A stretch of DNA of 64,000 nt from Planococcus donghaensis. Lineage in GTDB: Bacteria; Bacillota; Bacilli; Bacillales_A; Planococcaceae. Below are positions 43,161 through 52,560 of this stretch, piece by piece (position 1 is the first letter of the stretch; each line of letters opens with the position of its first letter). The notes under the pieces were generated by a model that saw only the letters and a list, made by a program, of their open reading frames with translations, had not been told where the DNA came from and made no database searches. The stretch lies in contig NZ_CP016543.2 in the NCBI RefSeq assembly GCF_001687665.2, positions 1,612,001 through 1,676,000 on the forward strand, read 5' to 3'. The position numbers and the translations under genes were made by a program.

Positions 43161-45044
43161 ATGGTTAAAAAATACGATGTTGCCATAATCGGAGCTGGAG
43201 CAGCCGGATTAACAGCTGCATTTACAGCGGCTGGATTTTCTAAAAGCGTGGTTCTGATTGATAAAAATTTACCGGGCGGAGAATGTACGTGGTCTGGTTG
43301 TATTCCGAGCAAGTCACTTATCAATATTGCAAAAGAAGTACATCATGCAAAAAAATATACGCCTGATTTACAAGTGGATACTTCAGTTGTATTAGAAGAC
43401 ATTCAAGATGTTATTCAAAAAGTATATGCAGGCGAATCCCCAGAAGTCTTAAAGGAAGCTGGCATTGATTTTATTAATAGCTATGCAAAATTTATCGAAC
43501 CGCATGCACTAGAAGTAGATAATGAGCGCATTGAAGCAAAAAAAATCATTCTTTCGACAGGGTCTTCTCCAATGGTTCCGCCAATTGAAGGGTTAAACCA
43601 AGTTAGTTATTTAACGAATGAAACCATTTTCACTCAAAAAACGTTTCCAAAAACAATGACCATTCTCGGTGGTGGAGCGATTGGCGTGGAGTTAAGCCAA
43701 GCGTTAAATCGACTTGGCGTTAACGTAACACTTGTTGAGAAATTTGAGCGGATTTTACCTAAAGACGAAGAAGAACTGGTGTTGATGATTCAACAACGTT
43801 TGATCGATGAAGGGGTAACGATTCATACAGGCGCAACTGCCGTTCGTGCTGAGCAAACTGAAGAAATCATTGATTTGATTATTGAAAAAGACGGCAAGGA
43901 AATGACGGTTAGCGGAGAAGGGCTGTTAGTAGCGCTTGGACGTCAAGCAAATGTAAACGGTTTTGGGTTGGAAACAGCTGGTGTTGAATTCGATTCGAAA
44001 AGCATTCAAGTTGATGAACATTTAGAAACAACCGCAAAAGGAATTTATGCAATTGGTGATGTCGTTGGGCCTTATCAATTGTCGCATATGGCTAATGCAC
44101 AAGGAATTTTAGCGACACAAAACGCCATTTTGCCCATCAATCGAAAAATGGACTACGAGCATGTGACGTGGTGTACATATACAGATCCTGAGCTCGGCAG
44201 ATCCGGATTATCCGAAGAAGAAGCCCGCGGAAAATACGGCGACTCGATTCGAGTATACGAGCACGAATACGCTGACTTAGACCGTGCCAATACGAAAAAA
44301 GACAGCATTGGGAAAGTGAAACTTATTTTAGATAAAAAAGGTTATATTCTAGGTGCGAGTATTCTTGGGGACCGAGCAGGTGAAATCATTAGCCAAATTC
44401 AAACCATCAAAACCTTGAAAGTTAATATGGGGAAACTATCTGGCGTGATTCATCCGTACCCTACGTATAGTGAAGTGTTGGTGAAAATCGGCAAAAAGGT
44501 TTTCGTCGACAATTTATTAAACCAACCGGTTGTCAAAACGTTCAATAAAGCAAAAGCAGGAGAACTGCCGGCAAAAAAAATTGGTATATACGGAGCCGCG
44601 ACGGCAACTGGACTTAGCATTGCAAACTTAGTCGTTCACAACAACATTAAACCTAAACTTGGTGTTAAAAATGGCCGTTTAAAAGAAATGCCTACTACAC
44701 CGAATGCAGTATCTTCTCAAACCACGAAACCAGATATGTCTGTACCGGCATGGCCTTATAACGGCAGCAAACATGTCGCCAAACAAAGTTTACTTGAGAT
44801 GCTCGAGAATTATGATGGCATCAAAATTCAGCAAAATGAGGAAAATTACGTACGTGCAGTGGCGATCTCCAAACCATTAAGGTTTAAAGATGACATTGAA
44901 TTTTATTTTAACGATGCCACAGAGCGCATTGAATTTCGTTCAGCATCGCGTGCAGGACATTCAGACTGGGGCGTCAACCGCAAACGTTATGACGAAATGA
45001 GAAGTCGTTATTTTAGCATTTTGGCGCACAAACAAAATTCATGA
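43161..45044 (+). CDS. Mercuric-reductase-like flavoprotein fused to DUF1499
   Basis: A 627-residue fusion. Residues 1-460 form a dihydrolipoamide-dehydrogenase/mercuric-reductase-type disulfide oxidoreductase: FAD loop IGAGAAGLTAAF, redox cysteines Cys42 and Cys47 in GGECTWSGCIPSK, NAD(P) loop ILGGGAIGVELSQAL, and the interface motif HPYPTYSEV in place of the usual HAHPTxSE. Residues about 510-620 are a DUF1499 domain (TPNAVSSQTTKPD, then IEFRSASRAGHSDWGVNRKR). No mercury-binding C-terminal CC pair is present. The stop overlaps the TVP38 gene by four bases. The redox substrate is unknown. Confidence 0.9.
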   Translation: MVKKYDVAIIGAGAAGLTAAFTAAGFSKSVVLIDKNLPGGECTWSGCIPSKSLINIAKEVHHAKKYTPDLQVDTSVVLEDIQDVIQKVYAGESPEVLKEAGIDFINSYAKFIEPHALEVDNERIEAKKIILSTGSSPMVPPIEGLNQVSYLTNETIFTQKTFPKTMTILGGGAIGVELSQALNRLGVNVTLVEKFERILPKDEEELVLMIQQRLIDEGVTIHTGATAVRAEQTEEIIDLIIEKDGKEMTVSGEGLLVALGRQANVNGFGLETAGVEFDSKSIQVDEHLETTAKGIYAIGDVVGPYQLSHMANAQGILATQNAILPINRKMDYEHVTWCTYTDPELGRSGLSEEEARGKYGDSIRVYEHEYADLDRANTKKDSIGKVKLILDKKGYILGASILGDRAGEIISQIQTIKTLKVNMGKLSGVIHPYPTYSEVLVKIGKKVFVDNLLNQPVVKTFNKAKAGELPAKKIGIYGAATATGLSIANLVVHNNIKPKLGVKNGRLKEMPTTPNAVSSQTTKPDMSVPAWPYNGSKHVAKQSLLEMLENYDGIKIQQNEENYVRAVAISKPLRFKDDIEFYFNDATERIEFRSASRAGHSDWGVNRKRYDEMRSRYFSILAHKQNS

Positions 45045-45700
45045 AAAAGAGCAAAGGTTTTCAAATTGCCAAATGGGTAGCAATTGCCGCGTTAATCGGC
45101 ATTGCCATTTGGCTCAGCCGCTCTGTTTTTCAAGTAGATGCCAATGATCTTCGTAATTGGATTTTGTCATTCGGTATTTGGTCACCCATTTTTTATATCT
45201 TAATTTACACTGTTCGACCGCTCATTTTTTTTCCAGCATCAGTTTTATCGATTGCCGGCGGTCTAGCATTTGGGGCTTGGCTGGGTACACTTTATACCAT
45301 AATTGGAGCAACACTTGGGGCAATGTTGTCATTTTATGTCGCCAAAACGCTAGGGAAAAGTTTTGTACGCAAAGCTTGGACCGGTAATGTCGGGAAAATT
45401 CAATCTCAAATGGAACAAAATGGCTTTTTCTACGTCTTGCTGTTTCGTTTTATTCCCGTTATTAATTTTGATTTGATTAGTTATGTCGCGGCTTTTGCGA
45501 AAGTGCGCTTTTCGTCTTTTGCATTAGCTACATTTATCGGAATAATCCCGGGTACGTTTGCTTATAATTTTTTGGGCAGTAGTTTTGTTAGTGGAAATCC
45601 GAAAATCATCATTCTTGCTGTCGTTGTTTTCGTTATACTAACAGTAGTACCCATTGCTTTACGCAATCGGTGGAACAAAAAACAAACACTCAATAAATAA
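45041..45700 (+). CDS. TVP38/TMEM64 family membrane protein (YdjX/YdjZ-like)
   Basis: A 219-residue integral membrane protein with the VTT (SNARE-associated, PF09335) domain: RPLIFFPASVLSIAGGLAFG, GATLGAMLSFYVAKTLG, and RFIPVINFDLISYVAAFAKV. The family belongs to the DedA superfamily of membrane proteins linked to lipid scrambling and export. It is translationally coupled (ATGA overlap) to the flavoprotein gene and precedes the YnjBCD-type ABC genes, as TVP38 proteins do in the E. coli ydjXYZ-ynjABCD region. Confidence 0.88.
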   Translation: MKKSKGFQIAKWVAIAALIGIAIWLSRSVFQVDANDLRNWILSFGIWSPIFYILIYTVRPLIFFPASVLSIAGGLAFGAWLGTLYTIIGATLGAMLSFYVAKTLGKSFVRKAWTGNVGKIQSQMEQNGFFYVLLFRFIPVINFDLISYVAAFAKVRFSSFALATFIGIIPGTFAYNFLGSSFVSGNPKIIILAVVVFVILTVVPIALRNRWNKKQTLNK

Positions 45701-45736
45701 CAGCTACTTTATCAACGGATTTAGGAAGTGTAAAAA

Positions 45737-46984
45737 ATGAAGAACTCCGTATTTTTAGCATCAGCCTTTCTGACGCTGACGTTATCTGCATGTTCTCAAA
45801 ACACGGATAATCAGACAGCTGAAGAAACAGAGCAGTTACTGACAAGTGATTGGCAAACAATCGCAGATTCAGCAACCGGGCAACAAGTGAATATGTATAT
45901 GTGGGGCGGCAGCGACAACATTAATCGGTATATTGATGAGTGGGTAGCACCTCGTTTAAACCAAGAACACAATGTGGAATTAAACCGTGTCCCAATGAAC
46001 GACTCACAAGACATTATCAATCAATTGGTGGATGAAAAGTTTGCGGGCAAGTCGAGTGGCAGCATGGACATCATTTGGATCAACGGTGAAAATTTCAAAG
46101 CTGCTAAAGACAATGAATTGTTGTGGGGGAGTTTTAGTGGGCAATTGCCGAATTTTAACGACTTTATCGACAAAGATGCGCCTGAAATTGCGTATGATTT
46201 TGGTGAACCTGTAGACGGTCTCGAAGCGCCGTGGGGCAAAGCCCAATTTGTCTTTGTGCACGATGAAAGCAAATCGCCCACTCCGCCAAAATCTATGGAT
46301 GAATTGGCAGAATGGGTTCAAGAAAACCCAGGACAGTTTACGTACCCTGCGTTACCTGACTTTACAGGCAGTGCGTTTGTTCGTCACGTGTTGTATGAAA
46401 CAACAGGTGGCTACGAGCAGTATCAGCAACCTGCTGCGTCGATTCCAAATTTAGAAACACAACTCGAACCAATGTGGGATTATTTAAATCGCATCGAGCC
46501 ATATTTATGGCGAGACGGAGAAACCTATCCCGAAAGTTTAGCGAAACAAGATCAATTGTATGCAAGTGGTGAAATTGGCATGACGATGAGTTACGATCCG
46601 GCACTTGCGGCGAGCGAAGTGTTGAAAGGGCGTTTTCCTGAGTCCACCCGCACATTTGTGTTGGATGGTGGCACGCTTTCCAATACCCACTTCTTGTCGA
46701 TTCCATTCAACTCTTCTGCAAAAGCAGGAGCAATGGTTGCCATCAACGAAATGTTGTCGCCAGAAGCGCAAACGGCAAAACTGTCGCCTGAAAACTGGGG
46801 AGACTTGTCTGCACTGGACCTAACTTTATTGTCTCTTGAACAACAAGACGCCATGAATGCAGTCGACTTAGGTGCAGCCACGCTGTCGTTAACGGAATTA
46901 GAGGAGCACCGACTTCCAGAATTATCATCAGACTATATTGAAATTATCGAAAAAGGATGGTTACAACATGTGGCAAAAGAATAA
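45737..46984 (+). CDS. ABC transporter substrate-binding lipoprotein (YnjB-like)
   Basis: A 415-residue extracytoplasmic binding protein with lipobox LSACSQN (Cys19). Features include YMWGGSDNINRYIDEWVAPR (about residues 54-73), IIWINGENFKA and a C-terminal ELEEHRLPELSSDYIEIIEK. It belongs to the YnjB group of spermidine/putrescine-type binding proteins. Ligand unknown. The end of the gene overlaps the first permease by 17 bases. Confidence 0.88.
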   Translation: MKNSVFLASAFLTLTLSACSQNTDNQTAEETEQLLTSDWQTIADSATGQQVNMYMWGGSDNINRYIDEWVAPRLNQEHNVELNRVPMNDSQDIINQLVDEKFAGKSSGSMDIIWINGENFKAAKDNELLWGSFSGQLPNFNDFIDKDAPEIAYDFGEPVDGLEAPWGKAQFVFVHDESKSPTPPKSMDELAEWVQENPGQFTYPALPDFTGSAFVRHVLYETTGGYEQYQQPAASIPNLETQLEPMWDYLNRIEPYLWRDGETYPESLAKQDQLYASGEIGMTMSYDPALAASEVLKGRFPESTRTFVLDGGTLSNTHFLSIPFNSSAKAGAMVAINEMLSPEAQTAKLSPENWGDLSALDLTLLSLEQQDAMNAVDLGAATLSLTELEEHRLPELSSDYIEIIEKGWLQHVAKE

Positions 46985-47852
46985 ACCGTATCTTTTGTTG
47001 CTTCCTGCCATCGGCACCCTGGTCCTCCTGTTTTTTGGAGGGCTTTTTGATGGATTTTTAAAAAGTCTTGGTTATTTTCCAGCACTTGGTCAAACTGATT
47101 TTATCGTTACAGCTTATCGCCAGCTATTTAGCTCATCTGAATTTTGGGCATCGTTTAACTTAACCCTTCGTGTGGCATTGTTGTCTTCGTTATTTGCGGC
47201 TGGGTTAGGTGCACTTTTAGCCATTTCCTTGTTTATGCTAAAAGAATCAACTAACGACAAAAGCTCGTCTATTTGGCATCGATTGTTTCAATTGCCCTTA
47301 ACGATTCCGCATCTTGTAGGTGGCTATATTATCGTGTTGTTGTTTATGCAAAGTGGTTTTCTGTCTCGAATTGCGACCAATCTTGGCGTCATCGATACAA
47401 TTGCGGAGTTTCCCGTTTTAGTAAATGATGCGTTTGGTTGGGGCATCATTTTGACTTATGCATGGAAAGAAGCACCTTTTATCTCATTAATGATTTATCC
47501 AGTATTGTCACGAATCCATCAGTCTTGGCGTGACGTATCCCGTATTTTTGGTGCCAATCGTTGGAATTATATCCGAGAAATTGTGATTCCTGTTATGATG
47601 CCTGCTTGGACGGTCGCGACATTTATCGTATTTGTCTTTACGTTTTCTGCGTTTGAAGTTCCGTTTTTACTTGGGGTTACGTATCCGAGTACACTGCCGG
47701 TTTATTCCTATCAGCTCTATACGAGTGGGACACTCGCAGACCGACCAGAAGCACTTGCCGTCAATATCATCTTGGCAAGTTTTACTGTGTTATTGGGAGT
47801 CGTGGTTTACGCAATTAATAAACGTTGGAACGCTGTAAAGGGGTGGGATTGA
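46968..47852 (+). CDS. ABC transporter permease (YnjC N-terminal-half-like)
   Basis: A 294-residue BPD_transp_1 permease with six helices. The EAA-type cytoplasmic loop is visible as DVSRIFGANRWNYIREIVIP (about residues 191-210). ATG 46968 is chosen with AAAGGATGG before it; a frame start at 46938 would lie deeper in the previous gene. In E. coli YnjC both permease halves are one protein, while here they are two genes. It ends with TGATG overlap into the second permease. Confidence 0.88.
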   Translation: MWQKNKPYLLLLPAIGTLVLLFFGGLFDGFLKSLGYFPALGQTDFIVTAYRQLFSSSEFWASFNLTLRVALLSSLFAAGLGALLAISLFMLKESTNDKSSSIWHRLFQLPLTIPHLVGGYIIVLLFMQSGFLSRIATNLGVIDTIAEFPVLVNDAFGWGIILTYAWKEAPFISLMIYPVLSRIHQSWRDVSRIFGANRWNYIREIVIPVMMPAWTVATFIVFVFTFSAFEVPFLLGVTYPSTLPVYSYQLYTSGTLADRPEALAVNIILASFTVLLGVVVYAINKRWNAVKGWD

Positions 47853-48661
47853 TGAAAAACCCTCAAGTGATCATCAAAATCATTTTGTATGTATTGGTCT
47901 TCTTTTTGATGTTCTTCCCTTTTATCCCGCTCTTTTTATCCAGTTTGTCATTCGGTTGGCAATGGCCAAACATTTTACCGGATTCAATTAGTTTTCGAGC
48001 ATGGGATTATGTGTTGTTTAGCAGTTCAGGCACTTGGCAAGCAGTAGGGGTTAGTTTACTCATTGCATTGATTGTCACAGTTGTAAATATTTTGCTCGCA
48101 GTACCTGCCGCTAATGCACTTGTGCGAAATTCGTTTCGCGGCAAATGGCTAATGGAAGCCATTATTTTTGCGCCCATCATTATTCCGCCTTTTGTTGCAG
48201 TAATGGGCATTCATTTGACGTTTTTGAAGCTTGGCTTAACAGAGACGATAGCGGGAGTCGTGTTAGCTCATATATCGCCTACTTTGCCTTATGTGGTGCG
48301 CGCCATTATGATTAGCTATCAAACCTTATCGATCGATTGGGAAGACCAAGCACGCATGCTTGGAGCGGGGCCAATTGCTCGATTTATATTTGTGGTGATG
48401 CCTCATTTACTACCCGGAATTGTAGCAGGAGCTAGTCTAAGTATTTTAATCTCATTAAGTCAGTACTTGATCACTTTTATCATTGGTTCAGGACAAGTAG
48501 TTACATTATCCATTTTATTATTCCCATTTATAAGCGGGGGTGACCCGGCAATCGCTTCTGCCTACTCATTGTTGTTTGCGGGGATGGCGATTTTAACGTT
48601 GATTGGACTGGATGTTCTTTTGAAAAAATACTATCAACAGAAAAAAGCCGTAACAAACTAG
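47852..48661 (+). CDS. ABC transporter permease (YnjC C-terminal-half-like)
   Basis: A 269-residue BPD_transp_1 permease, six helices, with EAA loop DWEDQARMLGAGPIARFIFV (about residues 160-179). ATG 47852 overlaps the stop of the preceding permease by one base and has AAAGGGGTGG upstream. It pairs with that permease to form the membrane channel of the importer. Its C terminus VLLKKYYQQKKAVTN is basic, so cytoplasmic. Confidence 0.88.
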   Translation: MKNPQVIIKIILYVLVFFLMFFPFIPLFLSSLSFGWQWPNILPDSISFRAWDYVLFSSSGTWQAVGVSLLIALIVTVVNILLAVPAANALVRNSFRGKWLMEAIIFAPIIIPPFVAVMGIHLTFLKLGLTETIAGVVLAHISPTLPYVVRAIMISYQTLSIDWEDQARMLGAGPIARFIFVVMPHLLPGIVAGASLSILISLSQYLITFIIGSGQVVTLSILLFPFISGGDPAIASAYSLLFAGMAILTLIGLDVLLKKYYQQKKAVTN

Positions 48662-48678
48662 GCTAAAGGAGTGAGAAA

Positions 48679-49755
48679 ATGAGCGATTTGCGAATAATCA
48701 ATGTAGAAAAACAATACAAGCAACCCCAACAAAAAGACAACCCAGCCTTTTCGTTACAGCCTGTCAATTTGACGGTTCACGAAGGCGAGTTTTTCTCATT
48801 GCTTGGACCTTCTGGTTGCGGCAAAACCAGTTTGTTAAAACTTGTTGCGGGATTGCTTCCACCCGATCACGGAGAAATTTGGGTTGGTGATCAAAATTTA
48901 ACCCGAGTTCCATCAGAAGCACGAAACTTTGCGATGGTTTTTCAACAATCACTTTTGTTTCCACATATGACGGTGGAAGACAATGTCGCTTTCGGGCTCA
49001 AAATGCAAAAAGTTGAAAAACAGCAACGTTTGAAAAAAGCGCGCGAGATGCTTGAACATGTGGGGTTGCAGGGCTATGGCAGCCGATTTCCCGGTGAACT
49101 GAGTGGAGGCCAACAACAACGTGTGGCTCTAGCCCGAGCGTTAGTAGCCAATCCGCGTGTGCTCTTGATGGATGAGCCATTCAGTGCGTTAGATCCGGGA
49201 CTACGAGAAGAAATGCGTGACTTGCTTAGTCGGATTCAACTAGAGTTTCATGTCACCGTGTTGTTTGTTACACACGACCGAGAAGAAGCTTTTTCATTAT
49301 CGGACCGAATCGCTGTGATGAGTCAAGGGGAGATATTGCAAGTGGGTACTGCCAAAGAATTATACGAACGCCCATTAACAACAAAAGTCGCTTTGTTTCT
49401 AGGAATGAAAAACATCATTAAAGGAAATGTTGAAGAGGGTTGTTTTCGTTCGATGGATGGCTGTTTTGAATTTTTAGTGGACGCAACGACTCCACATGCT
49501 CCAAGTTATGTAATCGTCCGACCTGAAGCTTTGCAACTGGTAACAGAAGCTTCCCCAATTGGTGAAGCCGCCATTCAATTGCATGGAACAGTGGAACAAA
49601 TGAAATTTAATCATGGTTTCTATTCAGTCAAACTAAGTGTGGGTGATTCACCCTTAACATGTAGCCTTTCGAGTCAACAAGCAGAAGGGTTTTGTGTAGG
49701 TCAAACAATCGTGTTGCAAATAGACAAAAAAGATTTATGGTTCGTGAATGAATAA
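48679..49755 (+). CDS. ABC transporter ATP-binding protein (YnjD-like)
   Basis: A 358-residue importer ATPase of the polyamine/iron/sulfate class. Walker A is GPSGCGKTS (about residues 44-52), Q-loop FQQSLLFPHMTVEDNVAFG, signature LSGGQQQR, Walker B LLMDEPFSALDPG and the switch His in VTHDREEA. A C-terminal TOBE-like regulatory domain spans about 245-358. It completes the YnjBCD-type importer and ends the operon. The E. coli YnjD is shorter; the TOBE part is typical of the POT/FbpC class. Confidence 0.9.
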   Translation: MSDLRIINVEKQYKQPQQKDNPAFSLQPVNLTVHEGEFFSLLGPSGCGKTSLLKLVAGLLPPDHGEIWVGDQNLTRVPSEARNFAMVFQQSLLFPHMTVEDNVAFGLKMQKVEKQQRLKKAREMLEHVGLQGYGSRFPGELSGGQQQRVALARALVANPRVLLMDEPFSALDPGLREEMRDLLSRIQLEFHVTVLFVTHDREEAFSLSDRIAVMSQGEILQVGTAKELYERPLTTKVALFLGMKNIIKGNVEEGCFRSMDGCFEFLVDATTPHAPSYVIVRPEALQLVTEASPIGEAAIQLHGTVEQMKFNHGFYSVKLSVGDSPLTCSLSSQQAEGFCVGQTIVLQIDKKDLWFVNE

Positions 49756-49866
49756 TATTCAAATGGGAATAAATGATTTATAAGCATTATTCAATTCGAT
49801 AAATTTAAAATGAATGAATATATTCATCCTGAATGAATAATGAATTACTTATTCAATTCAGTCGAA
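49741..49866. repeat. Cluster of TGAAT/ATTCA repeats and dyads
   Basis: The words TGAATGAATA or TTATTCAATTC recur several times here. They include a perfect 14-bp palindrome (ATGAATATATTCAT, 49814-49827) and an inverted repeat TGAATGAATAA/TTATTCAATTCA (49830-49860). No T-run follows, so this is not an ordinary terminator. It may be a multi-site operator ahead of arsR. Confidence 0.5.
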
Positions 49867-50005
49867 TACAACAGGTTATAAAATTCTTTGCCAACCAAAA
49901 TATATAGCTGGAATTTAGTCGTTTTTAAAACTTGCTATATAAAGTATAAGCTTTGACTTATATAATAATAATGGCATACACTTAATCTAAAGGAGTGGAT
50001 CTTCT

Positions 50006-50353
50006 ATGGAGACTTTATCTAAACAATCTGCAACTGACGTTACCGCTCTTCTGAAAGCCGTTAGCGATCCCACTCGTCTACTGATGATGAAATTGGTCGA
50101 GACGAATGAGTATTGCGTATGCCAATTTGTTGAAATGTTTGGGATGAGCCAACCAGCGATCAGTCAACATTTACGAAAGCTAAAACAAGCAGGGCTTTTA
50201 AAGGAAAATAGAAATGGGCAATGGCGGTTTTATTCGATGAATAAAGAATCCATCCACGCTACCTTGCTGTTGGATATTTTAAGCCACATTGAAGACTCCG
50301 ATGCACAACTTCAAGCTCTGCGCGCGAAAGAAAAACCGGTAAATTGCTTTTAA
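50006..50353 (+). CDS. arsR: ArsR family metalloid-sensing repressor
   Basis: A 115-residue ArsR/SmtB winged-helix repressor. Cys37 and Cys39 (EYCVCQFVEMF) sit at the start of the recognition region, as in arsenite-sensing ArsR proteins (ELCVCDL). The helix-turn-helix is GMSQPAISQHLRKLKQAGLL. An AT-rich dyad and a TTGACT -35 lie upstream. It precedes arsC by 29 bases. No arsenite efflux gene (arsB or acr3) follows, so export must be encoded elsewhere. Confidence 0.9.
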   Translation: METLSKQSATDVTALLKAVSDPTRLLMMKLVETNEYCVCQFVEMFGMSQPAISQHLRKLKQAGLLKENRNGQWRFYSMNKESIHATLLLDILSHIEDSDAQLQALRAKEKPVNCF

Positions 50354-50382
50354 AATTATAGTAGTACAAAGGAGAACTCATT

Positions 50383-50802
50383 ATGACGAAAAAAATTATT
50401 TATTTCTTATGCACAGGAAACTCATGCCGCAGTCAAATGGCTGAAGGATGGGCAAAACAACATTTAGCAGCCGAATGGGATGTATACAGCGCTGGCATTG
50501 AAGCTCATGGATTAAATCCAAATGCGGTAAAAGCAATGAATGAAGTAGATATTGATATTTCAACTCAAACTTCAGACATTATTGATAACGACTTGCTTCA
50601 CCGTGCAGATTTCATCGTAACGCTTTGCGGTGATGCTGCAGATAAATGCCCGGTAACTCCGGCACACATTCGTCGTGAGCATTGGGGCTTTGAAGATCCC
50701 GCAAAAGCACAAGGCACAGAAGAAGAAAAGTGGACGGTATTCCAAACAGTTCGCGATGCTATCGGAACGCGCATCGAATCGTTTGCGAAAACTGGCATCT
50801 AA
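50383..50802 (+). CDS. arsC: Thioredoxin-coupled arsenate reductase
   Basis: A 139-residue ArsC of the low-molecular-weight phosphatase type. The P-loop [13 protein letters not shown] starts at Cys10, and the redox relay Cys82 and Cys89 is complete ([12 protein letters not shown]). These are exactly the positions of the well-studied Staphylococcus aureus and Bacillus enzymes. It reduces arsenate to arsenite using thioredoxin. It is the second gene of the arsRC unit and is followed by a good terminator. Confidence 0.95.
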   Translation: MTKKIIYFLCTGNSCRSQMAEGWAKQHLAAEWDVYSAGIEAHGLNPNAVKAMNEVDIDISTQTSDIIDNDLLHRADFIVTLCGDAADKCPVTPAHIRREHWGFEDPAKAQGTEEEKWTVFQTVRDAIGTRIESFAKTGI

Positions 50803-50818
50803 CTACATGATTAGCACG

Positions 50819-50854
50819 AAACCCACAAGCTTTTTAGCTTGTGGGTTTTCTTTT
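50819..50854 (+). terminator. Hairpin terminator of arsRC
   Basis: AAACCCACAAGCT pairs with AGCTTGTGGGTTT, followed by TCTTTT. Confidence 0.85.
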
Positions 50855-50960
50855 GTCTAAATTGTCAATCGATTCCAACAACTTCATTGACACAGTTGGG
50901 GGTGCTACTTATACTTGCTATATAACAGTTTCGCTATTTTTACACGAGAGGGGTCATTTT

Positions 50961-52556
50961 ATGCTGGCAACATTAACACCACTTGATTGGAAACGCCGCG
51001 CGGTAAAATACTATCCGGAGAAAGTTGCGGTGATTGACGGAGACAAAAAGTTTACATACAAAGAGTTTGGCAAACGAGTAGATCAACTTACAATCGCTTT
51101 ACATAATGCGGGTATTGGCAACAAAGACCATGTGGCGGTGATGTTGCCAAATAATCATGCGATGCTGGAGTGTTTTTATGGGATTATCCCGCTTGGCGCG
51201 GTGATTGTTCCGCTTAATTATCGCTTGTCTACAAAAGATTTAACGTATATTTTAGAACATAGCGACGCAAAAATATTAATAGTTGATGCGGAGTTCGGCA
51301 AAATGCTTGAAGATGTACAAGATGAACTCCCAATTGAAAAGTACATAATCGTGGCAGTAGATGGCTTTGAATCAACGATTAACGGAGAAGACTATGAAGC
51401 GTTTATCGAGAACGTAGCGGTTGATGCGAAAGTGCCTTACGTCGATTTGGATGAAAACCAAATGCTGTCGTTAAATTATACGAGCGGGACAACTTCTAGC
51501 CCCAAAGGAGTCATGCAAACGCATCGCACCAATTACTTGAATGCAGCCAACTTCTTGCATCATTTGGAGATTAAGTTCGATGACGTGTATTTGCATACCT
51601 TGCCAATGTTTCATACAAACGGATGGGGAGGCGTTTGGGCCATTACGGCAGCGGGAGCTACGCATGTTTGTTTACGTAAAGTAGACCCTCCGCTCATTTT
51701 GGAGTTATTTGAAAGTCATGGCATCACGTCACTTTGCGGTGCACCGACAGTTGTTAATATGCTTGTTAATGAACCTAAAGCAAAACAACTAGAATTGACT
51801 CAGACCATACGGATGGGAACTGCAGGTGCACCACCTGCTGCTGCTTTGATTGCGAAAGCACAAAGCATTCTTGGATTGAATATGATGCATGTGTACGGCT
51901 TGACTGAAACATCTCCGTTTATCTTGTACTGCGAATGGAAAAACGAATTTAATGATTTGGATTCTGACCAACAAGCATCTATAAAAGCACGCCAAGGCAT
52001 AGAACTCGCTTTTAATGGCGAAACAAAAGTCGTTAACCAAGAAGACGGCGAAGAAGTGGCTTGGAACGGAAAAGAACTGGGGGAAATCGTCACGCGCGGC
52101 AACGTCGTGATGGCGGGTTATTACAAAGACCCTGAAAAAACAGCAGAGGCAATTCGTGATGGGTGGTTTTATACTGGGGATTTGGCGGTGACGCATCCGG
52201 ATGGCTTTATCGAAATTCAAGATCGCATTAAAGACATGATCATTTCAGGCGGTGAAAATATTTCTTCTACCGAAATCGAAGGCGTTTTGTATAAGCATCC
52301 TGCCATTGCTGAAGTGGCTGTGATTGCTGTACCGGATGAAAAGTGGGGGGAAGTACCAAAAGCCATTATTGTGTTGCATCAAGGCGTGCAAGTAACCGAA
52401 CAAGAAATTCTCGATTATACGCGCGAACACATGTCGCGCTTTAAAGTACCAAAATCCGTAGACTTTGTTGAATCATTGCCTAAAACGGCAACTGGGAAAC
52501 TGCAGAAGTTCCAGCTGCGGGAAATGTATTGGGGACGAGGAAAAAAAGTAAATTAA
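50961..52556 (+). CDS. Medium/long-chain acyl-CoA synthetase
   Basis: A 531-residue AMP-forming ligase. The ATP loop LNYTSGTTSSPKGVMQTH begins at about residue 170. HVYGLTETSPF is the A5-type motif, WFYTGDLAVTHPDGFIEIQD the A7 region, and the A10 lysine is in PKTATGKLQKF. It resembles AlkK/FadD3-type fatty acyl-CoA synthetases. ATG 50961 has GAGAGGGG before it; frames reaching 50841 would run through the arsC terminator. Fatty acid plus ATP and CoA give acyl-CoA and AMP. It is monocistronic. Confidence 0.9.
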   Translation: MLATLTPLDWKRRAVKYYPEKVAVIDGDKKFTYKEFGKRVDQLTIALHNAGIGNKDHVAVMLPNNHAMLECFYGIIPLGAVIVPLNYRLSTKDLTYILEHSDAKILIVDAEFGKMLEDVQDELPIEKYIIVAVDGFESTINGEDYEAFIENVAVDAKVPYVDLDENQMLSLNYTSGTTSSPKGVMQTHRTNYLNAANFLHHLEIKFDDVYLHTLPMFHTNGWGGVWAITAAGATHVCLRKVDPPLILELFESHGITSLCGAPTVVNMLVNEPKAKQLELTQTIRMGTAGAPPAAALIAKAQSILGLNMMHVYGLTETSPFILYCEWKNEFNDLDSDQQASIKARQGIELAFNGETKVVNQEDGEEVAWNGKELGEIVTRGNVVMAGYYKDPEKTAEAIRDGWFYTGDLAVTHPDGFIEIQDRIKDMIISGGENISSTEIEGVLYKHPAIAEVAVIAVPDEKWGEVPKAIIVLHQGVQVTEQEILDYTREHMSRFKVPKSVDFVESLPKTATGKLQKFQLREMYWGRGKKVN

Positions 52557-52560
52557 CGTT

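Noticed and set aside
46004..46881. Several minus-strand open frames across the YnjB-like gene
   Set aside because: They are antisense to a coding region with clear motifs and result from its codon bias.
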